Counted from the first letter of the stretch, positions 1-6,157 are shown. The stretch: DNA of 14,503 nucleotides from an uncultured Acidaminococcus sp. (GCA_900314165.1 OMUE01000058.1:1-14503); one strand, 5' to 3'. The notes: generated by a model from the sequence alone, not told the origin. Numbers and translations are program-made.

Positions 1-871
1 CAATAAATTGATGTTCGTGGTGGGTCAGGTATGTGTCCCGCTTGTAAATCAGGTTGATGGTCCAGCTATCCAATGAGGTTCCCGTGGTAAAGAGAATCAG
101 TTCGTTCTGCAGATGAGGGACAAGGATAGCACGCAAAGGGACAATGGCAATACCAAGGCCCGCTGCAGCAAATTGGGCGGCAGATTGGCAGCTGTTCATC
201 TCCATAGTCATCCTGTAGGAAATATGATGTTCCCGGAAGATATGTTCCATCTTTGTCCGGATGGAATGGCCTTTGCGCATGGCGATGAGGGGAAACTTTT
301 CAAAATACGACAGGGGAATCTGTCTGGCTGCCGGTTCCGGTGTCAGATATCCGGGAGCGGCCACTGTATATAAAGGCTCTACATACAATTTTTCCGTGAC
401 GAAGTTGGATGGGATTTCTGTTGCAGATTTCGGCAGGATGGCAAAGTTGATTTTTTCCTTTTCCAGGGCGTCCAGCAGCTGTTCTGAAGAACCATTGACA
501 AGACGGAATTCCACTCCGGGATAGGTATCCTTATAGTGACGCATGATTTTGGGCATGCGATAGCCGTCCCGCTCTGTAGGGATGCCGAATTGGATGAAGG
601 CCTTGTCACCTTTTTTGATGTCGGACAGCTGCTGGGATAGGTTCTTGCGGATCTGGAGAATCCGTTGGGCATTCTTTACGTAGATTTCTCCCGCATAGGT
701 CAGGGTAAAAGGCAGACGACTGCGGTCAAACAAAGTTACGCCTTCTTCTGCCTCTATTTTCGCAATGGCATTGCTTAGAGAGGGTTGGGAAATAAACAGA
801 CGCTGGGCTGCCTTTGTCACACTGCCACATTCTGCCAGGGTGAGGATATAGGTCATCTCCCGGAAATCCAT
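1..871 (-). CDS. LysR-family transcriptional regulator, C-terminus cut by window edge
   Basis: The reverse strand is open from an ATG at 871 to the left edge with no stop (290 codons, 2-871). The N-terminus is a typical LysR winged helix-turn-helix: MDFREMTYILTLAECGSVTK, then AAQRLFISQPSLSNAIAKIE and a wing region with FDRSRLPFTLTYAG. A LysR substrate-binding domain follows from about residue 90, with sequences such as IQFGIPTERDGYRMP and GLGIAIVPLRAIL. Family proteins are about 290-310 residues, so only a short tail should be missing. The reverse-strand ATG is preceded by a GAGGTGG ribosome-binding site. It is divergent from the gltS-type symporter gene, the usual arrangement for a LysR protein controlling its neighbour. 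The inducer is unknown; a dicarboxylate or CitE product is a guess from context. Confidence 0.93.
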   Translation of the reverse strand, partial: MDFREMTYILTLAECGSVTKAAQRLFISQPSLSNAIAKIEAEEGVTLFDRSRLPFTLTYAGEIYVKNAQRILQIRKNLSQQLSDIKKGDKAFIQFGIPTERDGYRMPKIMRHYKDTYPGVEFRLVNGSSEQLLDALEKEKINFAILPKSATEIPSNFVTEKLYVEPLYTVAAPGYLTPEPAARQIPLSYFEKFPLIAMRKGHSIRTKMEHIFREHHISYRMTMEMNSCQSAAQFAAAGLGIAIVPLRAILVPHLQNELILFTTGTSLDSWTINLIYKRDTYLTHHEHQFI

Positions 872-905
872 AGTCGTCCACCTCGTAAATAGCTTTAATA
901 AAATA

Positions 906-911
906 ATTATA
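906..911 (-). promoter_or_regulatory. -10 box for the left LysR gene
   Basis: On the reverse strand this is a perfect TATAAT, 34 nt upstream of the LysR start codon. No good -35 box lies 17-18 nt further upstream (ATGGTT at best). A weak -35 region overlapped by the dyad at 931-947 would fit autoregulation by the LysR protein. Confidence 0.45.
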
Positions 912-930
912 ACATAAAGTATTTCTTAAA

Positions 931-947
931 CCATATAACTGCTATGG
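931..947. promoter_or_regulatory. Interrupted dyad, candidate LysR operator
   Basis: CCATA-N7-TATGG is a perfect 5-bp inverted repeat with a 7-nt centre, the size and form of many LysR-type boxes. It lies over the -35 region expected for the leftward LysR promoter and just upstream of the -35 proposed for the rightward symporter promoter. That position allows both autorepression and activation of the divergent gene. Function is inferred from form and place only. Confidence 0.4.
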
Positions 948-958
948 GGTGACAGGTA

Positions 959-988
959 TTGGTCATTTTTAATCTCCTATTTTACAAT
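959..988 (+). promoter_or_regulatory. Candidate promoter for the gltS-type/citE-like unit
   Basis: TTGGTC at 959-964 and TACAAT at 983-988 are separated by 18 nt and point toward the symporter gene. Both boxes are imperfect, as expected for a LysR-activated promoter. The start point would fall near 995, within the spacer of the 10-bp inverted repeat described for 985-1033. Confidence 0.4.
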
Positions 989-1033
989 CATAGTGTAAAG
1001 AGTTGCACGGTTAAAAATTTCATACTATGATTG
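985..1033. repeat. 10-bp perfect inverted repeat overlapping the symporter leader
   Basis: CAATCATAGT (985-994) and ACTATGATTG (1024-1033) are exact reverse complements separated by 29 nt. The right arm touches the start of the GAGGAGGA ribosome-binding site (1033-1040). The left arm overlaps the candidate -10 box. If transcription starts downstream of the left arm it can act only as a DNA site; if transcription starts upstream, the arms could pair in RNA and affect translation start. Confidence 0.5.
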
Positions 1034-1042
1034 AGGAGGATT

Positions 1043-2314
1043 ATGATGAATTTCGTAAAGTATTTTGGCAAGTTCACGGCAGCAGGGGCTGCACTGCCCA
1101 ATGGAAAGATTGCAGCGGTAAATTCGTTCCAATTCGAGTATCTGACCACCCTTGGCATAGCGGCCATTGTTATTTTCCTGGGCCATTGGATCATTGCCCG
1201 GTCTGCTTTCCTGAGAAAGTACGCCATTCCTGCGCCTGTGGTATCCGGTCTGTTGTTTTCTGTTATGGCAGCTTTGGTAAAGACCAGCGGGATAGCAGCC
1301 ATTTCCTTTGATGGCAAGCTGATGACGGACTTCTGTCAGAATATCTTCTTTATGTGTGTAGGCTACAGCTTCAGCTCCGCTATGGCGCGGAAAGCCGGCG
1401 GCAGCCTAGTCGTCCGGATTGGCCTCCTGGTCATTGCCCTGACTACTCTTCAGGATCTGACCGGTGTGGCAGTAGGGAAAATCATCGGCATGAATCCTCT
1501 TCTGGCTCTGCAATGTTCTTCTGCTGCCATGTCCGGCGGTGTTGGTACCGCGGCTGCGTTCGGTCCTGTGTTTGAAGGCATGGGCGCCATCGGAGCAACG
1601 ACCGTAGGTGTGGCAGCTGCTACCCTGGGCAACATCATGGGCTCCCTGATCGGCGGTCCTGTAGGTGTATCCCTTATCAAAAAGTACAACCTGAAATCTG
1701 ATCCTGCTGATCAGGAACAGACGGAAAAGGATGGGAAAGTAGCGCTGCTGAGCAACGGACGCATGGTTACGGCCTTTGCCTTTGCCCTGCTGCTGACAGC
1801 TCTGGGCATGCCTTTCTTCGCCATTCTGAAAAATATTCCCCATTTCTCTATGCCCAAGTTCATCGGCTGCCTGTTCGCCGGGGCTATTGGCAGGAACCTC
1901 TTTGAAGCTACCGGAAGAGATACGTACATTGATGAAATGAATGCTATTGAGCATATGTTCCTGGAACTTTATCTGGCACTGGTGCTCATGCGCATCGACA
2001 TTACGGCTCTTAAGCCTGTAGCAGGCCAGATGAGCCTGGTTCTGGTAGCACAGGCAATTCTGATGGCTGCCTTCGCTTATTTCCTGACGTTCCGGGTTCT
2101 GGGCAAGAATTATGGCGCTGCTGTTATGGCTGCCGGCAACTGTGGCTGGGGCTGTGGTGCTGGTCCTAATGCACTGGCCAACGAAAAAGCCGTGATGGAT
2201 GTATATGGCTGGCATACGGTAGCCTGGGTTGTCTATCCTTCCCTGTGCCTGATTATCAATAACATTTACAATACGACGCTGCTCAGCATTATGGGCAATA
2301 TCTTTGGTAAGTAA
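1043..2314 (+). CDS. gltS: Sodium/glutamate symporter family (GltS-type) membrane transporter
   Basis: The product, 423 residues, is a hydrophobic inner-membrane carrier of the GltS (ESS) family, whose members import glutamate with sodium. Both halves of the internally duplicated fold carry their signature loop: SGGVGTAAAF at about 164-173 and GAGPNALAN at about 372-380. A polar, charged linker at about 215-240 separates the halves, and I estimate 10-11 membrane segments. The strong GAGGAGGA site at 1033-1040 supports an ATG at 1043 or 1046; an upstream in-frame TTG at 1031 is unlikely because it falls inside that region. It is followed after 26 nt by a CitE-like gene, so the real substrate may be a carboxylate other than glutamate. 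The family call is firm, the substrate is not. Confidence 0.9.
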   Translation: MMNFVKYFGKFTAAGAALPNGKIAAVNSFQFEYLTTLGIAAIVIFLGHWIIARSAFLRKYAIPAPVVSGLLFSVMAALVKTSGIAAISFDGKLMTDFCQNIFFMCVGYSFSSAMARKAGGSLVVRIGLLVIALTTLQDLTGVAVGKIIGMNPLLALQCSSAAMSGGVGTAAAFGPVFEGMGAIGATTVGVAAATLGNIMGSLIGGPVGVSLIKKYNLKSDPADQEQTEKDGKVALLSNGRMVTAFAFALLLTALGMPFFAILKNIPHFSMPKFIGCLFAGAIGRNLFEATGRDTYIDEMNAIEHMFLELYLALVLMRIDITALKPVAGQMSLVLVAQAILMAAFAYFLTFRVLGKNYGAAVMAAGNCGWGCGAGPNALANEKAVMDVYGWHTVAWVVYPSLCLIINNIYNTTLLSIMGNIFGK

Positions 2315-2340
2315 GTGATTTCCTTGAGGGGGCTTTGAAA

Positions 2341-3240
2341 ATGCACGTACGTAGAACCATCGCCATGGTCAATGGCAATGACTTGGATAAATTGAAAGCG
2401 GCAATCGACAGCGAAGCCGATGCGGTGATGCTGGAACTGGAAGACCTGGTGCCTTTTGACCAGAAGGATGAAGCACGGGAAGATGCCGTCATGGCTCTGA
2501 CCCAATGGGACTTCCGGGGCAAGGACAAAATCGTCCGCATCAATGCACCGGATACGGAACTGGGACAGAAAGACCTGAAGGCCATTCTGCCCTGTCATCC
2601 CGACGCCATCCGTCTGCCGAAATGCGAGTCCGTGGAATATATCCAGGCCGTGGACCGGCAGATTACGGACTATGAAGAAAAAGCTGGCTGGCCTGTAGGT
2701 TCTATTGAACTCATCCTGGTCATCGAAACTCCGCTGGGCATTATGCGCTGCCTGGAGCTGTGCACCTGTTCCAAACGGATTACGGGAGTGGGCCTGGGCG
2801 CCTACGACCTGACCAGCGCAATGGGTGTGCCCCGGGACCTGACGCCCGGTTCCCTGCAGCTGTTGTATGCCAAGCAGCAGATGATTATGGCCGGCAAAGC
2901 AGCAGGCTTGGATATCTTCGACACCATGGTCATCTGTCCGCCTGAGCAAGCGGATTCCATGGATAAGATTGTGGAAGAAGACACGAAGCAGATGAAGCTG
3001 TGGGGCTTTACGGGGAAATCCGTCACCATGCTGAGCCAGATTCCCATCATCAACAAGGTGTTCGAACCGGATCCCAAGGCCGTGCTCCACGCCAGAAAAG
3101 TGTTGGAAGGCTATGACGCGGCTATGAAACAGGGCGAAAAAGAAATCTTTGTAGATGGCCAGTTCGTGGATCCTCCGGTGCTGACCGCTGCCCGGAATCT
3201 GGTGGCCATGGCTGATGAGATAGAGCGGAAGAAGAAATAA
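2341..3240 (+). CDS. CitE-like HpcH/HpaI aldolase/lyase family protein, divergent
   Basis: This is a 299-residue TIM-barrel protein related to citrate lyase beta subunit and malyl/citramalyl-CoA lyases, enzymes that split acetyl units from hydroxy acids or their CoA esters. Family landmarks are LELEDLVPFDQKDEAR (about 33-48), VRIN (65-68), DAIRLPK (about 86-92), the metal-ligand region LVIETPLG and the C-terminal DGQFVDPPVLTAARN. Two usual motifs differ: GAED is GAYD, and the GK-x-CIHPxQI segment reads GKSVTMLSQIPIIN, so its His-Pro is lost. The ATG at 2341 has GAGGGGG 8 nt upstream; an in-frame TTG at 2335 is less likely. It is probably cotranscribed with the symporter and may act on what that imports. 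The exact reaction is unknown. Confidence 0.85.
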   Translation: MHVRRTIAMVNGNDLDKLKAAIDSEADAVMLELEDLVPFDQKDEAREDAVMALTQWDFRGKDKIVRINAPDTELGQKDLKAILPCHPDAIRLPKCESVEYIQAVDRQITDYEEKAGWPVGSIELILVIETPLGIMRCLELCTCSKRITGVGLGAYDLTSAMGVPRDLTPGSLQLLYAKQQMIMAGKAAGLDIFDTMVICPPEQADSMDKIVEEDTKQMKLWGFTGKSVTMLSQIPIINKVFEPDPKAVLHARKVLEGYDAAMKQGEKEIFVDGQFVDPPVLTAARNLVAMADEIERKKK

Positions 3241-3261
3241 GCGAAAAGCGAAAGTTCGTTC

Positions 3262-3302
3262 AAGAAAAAGGGGTTATTGCACTGCAATAGCTCCTTTTTC
3301 TT
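3262..3302 (+). terminator. Rho-independent terminator after the symporter/citE-like unit
   Basis: A long stem pairs 3262-3279 with 3285-3302 around a CACTG loop, with two G-T pairs. The right arm contains CTTTTTCTTT, so the U-tract forms part of the stem. It begins 22 nt after the citE-like stop codon. The left arm is A-rich, so it could also work in the other direction. Confidence 0.8.
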
Positions 3303-3376
3303 TGCTATAAAAGGTTGCCCGCCGCTGACGCTGCGGTCCGTGTGGGCCTCTGGCTAATAATTGCTATAGAGTACTT
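3303..3376. other. Gene-free, GC-rich intergenic stretch with weak hairpins
   Basis: No coding frame is convincing here. A nested imperfect hairpin is visible near 3315-3345 (GCCC...GGGC enclosing CCGC...GCGG). It resembles the repeat material that follows, but no second copy lies in this window. Confidence 0.35.
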
Positions 3377-3379
3377 GGT

Positions 3380-3481
3380 GGGGCTTATCTTTCGATAAGC
3401 CCCTACGGATGCGTGTCGGACAGTCGGTGCTTTGCCGAAAGTAAATCGAGAATCCGTAGGGGCGCATCGTGAGATGCGCCC
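3380..3481. repeat. Inverted pair of REP-like elements (BIME-like)
   Basis: Two related hairpins face each other. On the minus strand, GTAG (3406-3403) leads into a stem GGGGCTTATC / GATAAGCCCC with a GAAA loop (3403-3380). On the plus strand, GTAG (3456-3459) leads into GGGCGCATC / GATGCGCCC with a GTGA loop (3460-3481). Their shared heads form a 12-bp perfect inverted repeat, GCCCCTACGGAT (3399-3410) and ATCCGTAGGGGC (3452-3463). A small TCGG...CCGA hairpin lies between them. A GTAG foot next to a hairpin, and inverted pairing, are hallmarks of REP elements moved by RAYT (TnpA-REP) transposases; no such gene is in the window. Confidence 0.7.
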
Positions 3482-3522
3482 ATCGAGAAATTCTGCTTAG
3501 GCCGTCCAGCGGACCCCTAGCA

Positions 3523-3541
3523 ACTAGCCCACTAGCCCACT
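3523..3541. repeat. Short tandem repeat, 8-bp unit
   Basis: ACTAGCCC occurs twice in tandem (3523-3530, 3531-3538) with ACT beginning a third unit. It lies between the REP-like pair and the next terminator. No function is evident. Confidence 0.5.
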
Positions 3542-3557
3542 CAAAAGCATAACAAAA

Positions 3558-3586
3558 AGCCGTGCAGCAAAAATGTCTGCACGGCT
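3558..3586 (-). terminator. Bidirectional terminator, best for the YvrJ-like remnant
   Basis: A perfect 10-bp stem, AGCCGTGCAG / CTGCACGGCT, encloses a 9-nt loop. Read leftward it is followed by TTTTTGTT, making a good intrinsic terminator 6 nt past the stop of the YvrJ-like frame. Read rightward it is followed by CTATTTTTATG, so it could also stop transcripts from the left. Confidence 0.75.
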
Positions 3587-3592
3587 CTATTT

Positions 3593-3721
3593 TTATGCCT
3601 TTGCGTTTACCGCTACTCTTAGCTGCTCAATACTCTGAGTCAGCTTCTCCAGTTTTTCCTCCATGCGTACCAAAAGGTACCAGGAAATCACCATAGGGAA
3701 GCCATACTGAGCAGCGCCCTG
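3593..3721 (-). pseudogene. YvrJ-family small protein remnant, N-terminus lost
   Basis: The reverse frame from 3721 to the TAA at 3593-3595 reads QGAAQYGFPMVISWYLLVRM, then EEKLEKLTQSIEQLRVAVNA and KA. A GFP start, a hydrophobic YLLVRME helix and a KLEKLTxSI amphipathic helix match the YvrJ family, small membrane-associated proteins of about 40-60 residues with unknown function. There is no start codon before GFP: an in-frame TGA (3722-3724) sits exactly where a two-hairpin repeat begins. The first roughly 10 family residues seem to have been replaced by that repeat. An internal ATG at 3694 could still give 33 residues, but I see no clear ribosome-binding site. The terminator at 3558-3586 suits it. 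The family call rests on recognition by eye. Confidence 0.6.
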
Positions 3722-3815
3722 TCATCCCCACAGGGGAGGGGAACCGGCGCGTAGCCGGTGGTGGGGCCGTGCGGAGCACCACTAACGTCTGATGGCTAAA
3801 GTCTAACGTCTCGCC
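3717..3815. repeat. Two-hairpin intergenic repeat element
   Basis: The segment holds CCCTGT / ACAGGG (3717-3722, 3730-3735) and ACCGGC / GCCGGT with a GCGTA loop (3743-3748, 3754-3759), followed by GGTGGGGC and two copies of TAACGTCT (3783-3790, 3804-3811). This GC-rich, structured composition is typical of dispersed intergenic repeats. Its left border coincides with the break in the YvrJ-like frame. No second copy lies in the window, so the repeat call is inferred. Confidence 0.45.
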
Positions 3816-3824
3816 CAAGATGGC

Positions 3825-3855
3825 GTGAGCCGTCGAGAAATGATCTGTGGCTCAC
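3825..3855 (+). terminator. Hairpin with T-run downstream of hicB
   Basis: GTGAGCC (3825-3831) and GGCTCAC (3849-3855) form a 7-bp stem with a 17-nt loop, followed on the plus strand by TTTTTATTTT. It lies immediately past the hicB stop codon. For the leftward hicB transcript the hairpin is present but no U-tract follows, so it is a better terminator for rightward transcripts. Confidence 0.5.
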
Positions 3856-3858
3856 TTT

Positions 3859-4275
3859 TTATTTTGCTGTTGCTTCTTCGTAAAATCGCAGGAGGCCATC
3901 TTGAAGAATTTTCGAGAAATTCAGATGGTGCGCTTCTGCGAATGTATTCAGCCATGCTGGAATGGTCAGGTTTTTGCGGACTGCTTTATTCCCATATTTT
4001 TCCGCATAGCTATCCATATCAAGTACAAGCAGATTGACAAAGCCGTCTGGATCATCTGGCTGTATAGTCTTTATATTGCTGGGCTTAGGTGCCATATGGC
4101 CATCTTCCAGTTCCGTCAATACCCATCCGGAGGCTGCATCAGTAGCCATAGTAATGGCTTCAGCCAGATCCGTTCCCTCTGATACACATCCAGGCAGATC
4201 TGGTACTACGAGTGTATAAGCACCGGATTTATCTTCACAGGGATAAAAACACGCGGGATATAATAATTTCTTCAT
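3859..4275 (-). CDS. hicB: HicB-family antitoxin, orphan
   Basis: The product, 138 residues, has the two parts of a HicB antitoxin. The N-terminal partial RNase-H-like domain is MKKLLYPACFYPCEDKSGAY, then VVPDLPGCVSEG and AITMATDAASGWVLTELEDG (about 1-60). The C-terminal ribbon-helix-helix DNA-binding domain is KNLTIPAWLNTFAEAHHLNF and SKILQDGLL (about 101-129). HicB neutralises the mRNA-cleaving toxin HicA and represses the operon. I chose the ATG at 4275 because GGAGGCAGGAGG lies just upstream. An alternative TTG at 4326, with its own AAAGGAG, adds 17 residues beginning MKFREVEKRLLEAGG, which resemble a HicA N-terminus. No intact hicA is present on either side, so the antitoxin appears orphaned by loss of its toxin. 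Confidence 0.88.
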   Translation of the reverse strand: MKKLLYPACFYPCEDKSGAYTLVVPDLPGCVSEGTDLAEAITMATDAASGWVLTELEDGHMAPKPSNIKTIQPDDPDGFVNLLVLDMDSYAEKYGNKAVRKNLTIPAWLNTFAEAHHLNFSKILQDGLLRFYEEATAK

Positions 4276-4326
4276 AGCGATGCCTCCTGCCTCCAACAAT
4301 CTTTTTTCGACTTCACGGAATTTCAA
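4276..4326 (-). pseudogene. hicA toxin remnant (5' end only), fused in frame to hicB
   Basis: Starting at a TTG (4326) with AAAGGAG 6 nt upstream, the frame reads MKFREVEKRLLEAGG before running through ATC GCT into the hicB ATG. HicA toxins typically begin MKxREVxKxLExxGW and continue to a GSHHxF catalytic motif; here everything after the double glycine is missing. This fits an in-frame deletion that removed most of hicA but left its translation start and the hicB ribosome-binding site. A 17-residue leader peptide or HicB extension is the alternative reading. Confidence 0.6.
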
Positions 4327-4347
4327 GGTAGTCTCCTTTATAATCTA

Positions 4348-4376
4348 ATTATACGTATAATGCGCGTTAAAAACAA
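4348..4376 (-). promoter_or_regulatory. hicAB promoter with palindromic operator
   Basis: On the reverse strand, TTGTTT (4376-4371) and TATAAT (4353-4348) are separated by 17 nt. The -10 box is one half of a perfect 14-bp palindrome, ATTATACGTATAAT (4348-4361). A palindrome over the -10 is what a ribbon-helix-helix antitoxin such as HicB would bind for autorepression. Binding is inferred. Confidence 0.65.
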
Positions 4377-4848
4377 GAATAGGATTGTGGTTCAAGTGCT
4401 TTTACTCGTAGACTTACTACTTCTACCGTACTGTAGTACATCGTTTCTCCGATACCATACTACCCTAACGGAGTATGGTGTACGATCACAGTGAGAGCGA
4501 AATGCGTTGTAGTGACTTTTTTAAATTCTCCTGTCCTGACTTTCCCTGGGTCGACCAGAAAAGTGATGGAAGCGGCAATCCTTGGCTGAAAGAAATCAAA
4601 GGACAAGATAGTCCGCGTGATAAGGATTGTTTCGCGTTTGTCAAGGGGGAAGTTAGAGCTATCAGCGTAGGGGTTCATCGTAAGATGAACCCGCCCGTGT
4701 CAAGGCTGCCAAGAAGATTCCAAGTACCATAGGGAGACCTTTGGGAAGGGCGAACGCAAAAGAGAGAGGCAAAAGAGAGATTCCTTTCTGTCCGCTTTTC
4801 AACTCTCTTATTTTGCTACCATTAGGGCAGTGAGAGGAGGGAGTTGAA
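4377..4848. other. Gene-poor intergenic region
   Basis: I see no convincing gene in this 470-nt stretch. It contains an 8-bp stem ACCATACT / AGTATGGT (4454-4461, 4472-4479), a short palindrome GTACT-GT-AGTAC (4428-4439), a third REP-like hairpin (4667-4692), and a 12-bp direct repeat GCAAAAGAGAGA (4756-4767, 4769-4780). AAGAGAG (4773-4779) can also pair with CTCTCTT (4803-4809), followed by ATTTTG, as a weak terminator-like hairpin. The promoter of the following gene is not obvious. Confidence 0.5.
4667..4692 (+). repeat. Third REP-like hairpin (solo copy)
   Basis: GTAG (4667-4670) is followed by GGGTTCATC, a GTAA loop and GATGAACCC (4671-4692), a perfect 9-bp stem. It has the architecture of the two copies at 3380-3481, but three stem base pairs differ and all are compensated. 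Only one copy is present here, without an inverted partner. Confidence 0.65.
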
Positions 4849-5529
4849 ATGTTTGTTTATAGTTTGACAAGCAAGAGAAAAATTGTCCATCAGGTAGATT
4901 GTGGCTGTGCAAGGCGGATCCGGCAAGGACATGAAGGATATTTTGAAACCTTAGCGGAAGCTTTGGAGGCTGGATATCGCCTGTGCCATCATTGCGCTCC
5001 TTTGGGGAAACAGTATAGTAAGTTTAAAAAGGATATCCAGGAACTTAGCAATAAGTATCCTATCCAGATAAAATACCAGGAGGATTATTTGCTGGTCCAG
5101 GATCCTATCGCCAAATGGATTATCGTAGATGGTGGGGAAGATGGAATCTTCAGCGTCTATCACGAAAATTATATGGACTTTAAATGGAGCAAAACAGCAG
5201 CCATCCCAGGCCATCCGAAGCTGAACACCTATCACTGGCAGGATATCCAGTACGGTGAACTGGATAAGATTCTGGACGCCATTCTTAACCACATGACCGG
5301 CTATCCTTTCTTCCAGGGCATGTCCCTGGATACTATTGCTCTGGTTGTAAAGGGACACGATTTCTGCTTCTCCAGGAAGCCGATTCCCATGAGCCATAAG
5401 AAACGCTTGAAACTCCGTCGGAAGGCCAAAGAGAAAAAGAAGAAGAAATCCGTAGCACGGGTTAATATGCTGCTGGATCTGCTGGCAGCAGAACCAAATA
5501 CAGGCAGTAGGGTGTGGGAGAGTTTGTAA
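4849..5529 (+). CDS. Hypothetical protein with N-terminal Cys/His cluster
   Basis: I do not recognise a named family for this 226-residue protein. Its start is well supported: AGGAGGG lies 8 nt before the ATG. Residues 14-51 carry H14, C18, C20, then FETLAEALEAGYRLCHHCAP with C46 and C49. This recalls the small zinc-binding module of Ada and related proteins, which has the form HxxxC ... EAxxxGYRxCxxC. The middle (about 75-165) is mixed alpha/beta with many aromatic residues. Near the end, residues 184-202 are strongly basic (KKRLKLRRKAKEKKKKK), which could bind nucleic acid. There is no signal peptide or membrane segment. It stands alone on its strand between the repeat region and a convergent nitroreductase gene. 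A nucleic-acid-related role is only suggested. Confidence 0.75.
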   Translation: MFVYSLTSKRKIVHQVDCGCARRIRQGHEGYFETLAEALEAGYRLCHHCAPLGKQYSKFKKDIQELSNKYPIQIKYQEDYLLVQDPIAKWIIVDGGEDGIFSVYHENYMDFKWSKTAAIPGHPKLNTYHWQDIQYGELDKILDAILNHMTGYPFFQGMSLDTIALVVKGHDFCFSRKPIPMSHKKRLKLRRKAKEKKKKKSVARVNMLLDLLAAEPNTGSRVWESL

Positions 5530-5548
5530 GCGATTGAAGATTAATTTC

Positions 5549-6127
5549 TTAAAATATTGCTACACGTCCTTCTTTTCTGGGAGCTGGCTGAGGTGATGAA
5601 GCAGGATGCCCTATGACCATGGAACCGTATATTTCTTCTGTGTCCTTGATTCCATAAGTTTTAAGGAAGTCCCGCATAACTTGATTATCTGTCAGCCAAT
5701 GCAGCTGGTTGACCCAGCAGCCACCCAAACCTAATGCTGAAGCCGCAATAAGCATATTGTCTAAAGCACAAGCACTATCGGCCATGCCGTTGGGCCAGCC
5801 TTTAGGAGCAGAGGCAATGATTAAAACAGGGGCATGGAACGTAAAGGTATATCCGGAGGGATTTTTATGAGCCTTATAGATAGCCTTGTTCATATACTGG
5901 CCTTCTATAGGCACCATCTTCAAAAATTCCTGTCCGGCAATTCTATCCAATTTGGCTAGCACCTTACGATTTGTAATTGCCGTTAGCCTGACAACCTGGT
6001 TATTGCCTCCATTGGGAGCATAAAGCCCGCATTGTAGTATTGTATGAAGCTCTTCCTCCGTTATCGGCGCGTCCGTATAACTGCGAATGCTGCGCCGGTT
6101 TAATAAACATTGAATCACTTCATTCAT
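5549..6127 (-). CDS. Nitroreductase family protein (FMN-dependent oxidoreductase)
   Basis: This 192-residue protein has the nitroreductase layout. RRSIRSYTDAPI near the N-terminus is the FMN phosphate-binding motif. APNGGNNQ (about 37-44) is the usual flavin/substrate loop, SACALDNMLIAASALGLGGC leads to the WVNQL segment, and the end reads IYGSMVIGHP. Such enzymes are cytoplasmic, FMN-bound homodimers using NAD(P)H; natural substrates are rarely known. The length suits the short anaerobe type. The start at 6127 has AGGGGTG 7 nt upstream. It follows the amidohydrolase gene on the same strand after 44 nt, and ends 19 nt from the convergent gene with no clear terminator. A link to the acid-degradation genes is possible but not shown. 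Confidence 0.9.
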   Translation of the reverse strand: MNEVIQCLLNRRSIRSYTDAPITEEELHTILQCGLYAPNGGNNQVVRLTAITNRKVLAKLDRIAGQEFLKMVPIEGQYMNKAIYKAHKNPSGYTFTFHAPVLIIASAPKGWPNGMADSACALDNMLIAASALGLGGCWVNQLHWLTDNQVMRDFLKTYGIKDTEEIYGSMVIGHPASSPQPAPRKEGRVAIF

Positions 6128-6157
6128 ACAATAACACCCCTTTTGTGCTTTTTCTTT

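Noticed and set aside
3380..3541. Possible CRISPR array or insertion sequence in the repeat-rich region
   Set aside because: The repeats are hairpins in opposite orientations without regular spacers, and no transposase or cas gene is present.
3627..3818. Minus-strand 63-codon frame through the two-hairpin repeat
   Set aside because: Most of it is translated repeat sequence, and the YvrJ-like frame overlaps it in a different, better-supported phase.
3825..4219. Plus-strand frames opposite hicB
   Set aside because: They are antisense to a clear HicB gene with conserved domains and its own promoter.
4475..4732. Plus-strand 85-codon frame in the gene-poor region
   Set aside because: It has no ribosome-binding site, runs through the REP-like hairpin and matches no family I recognise.
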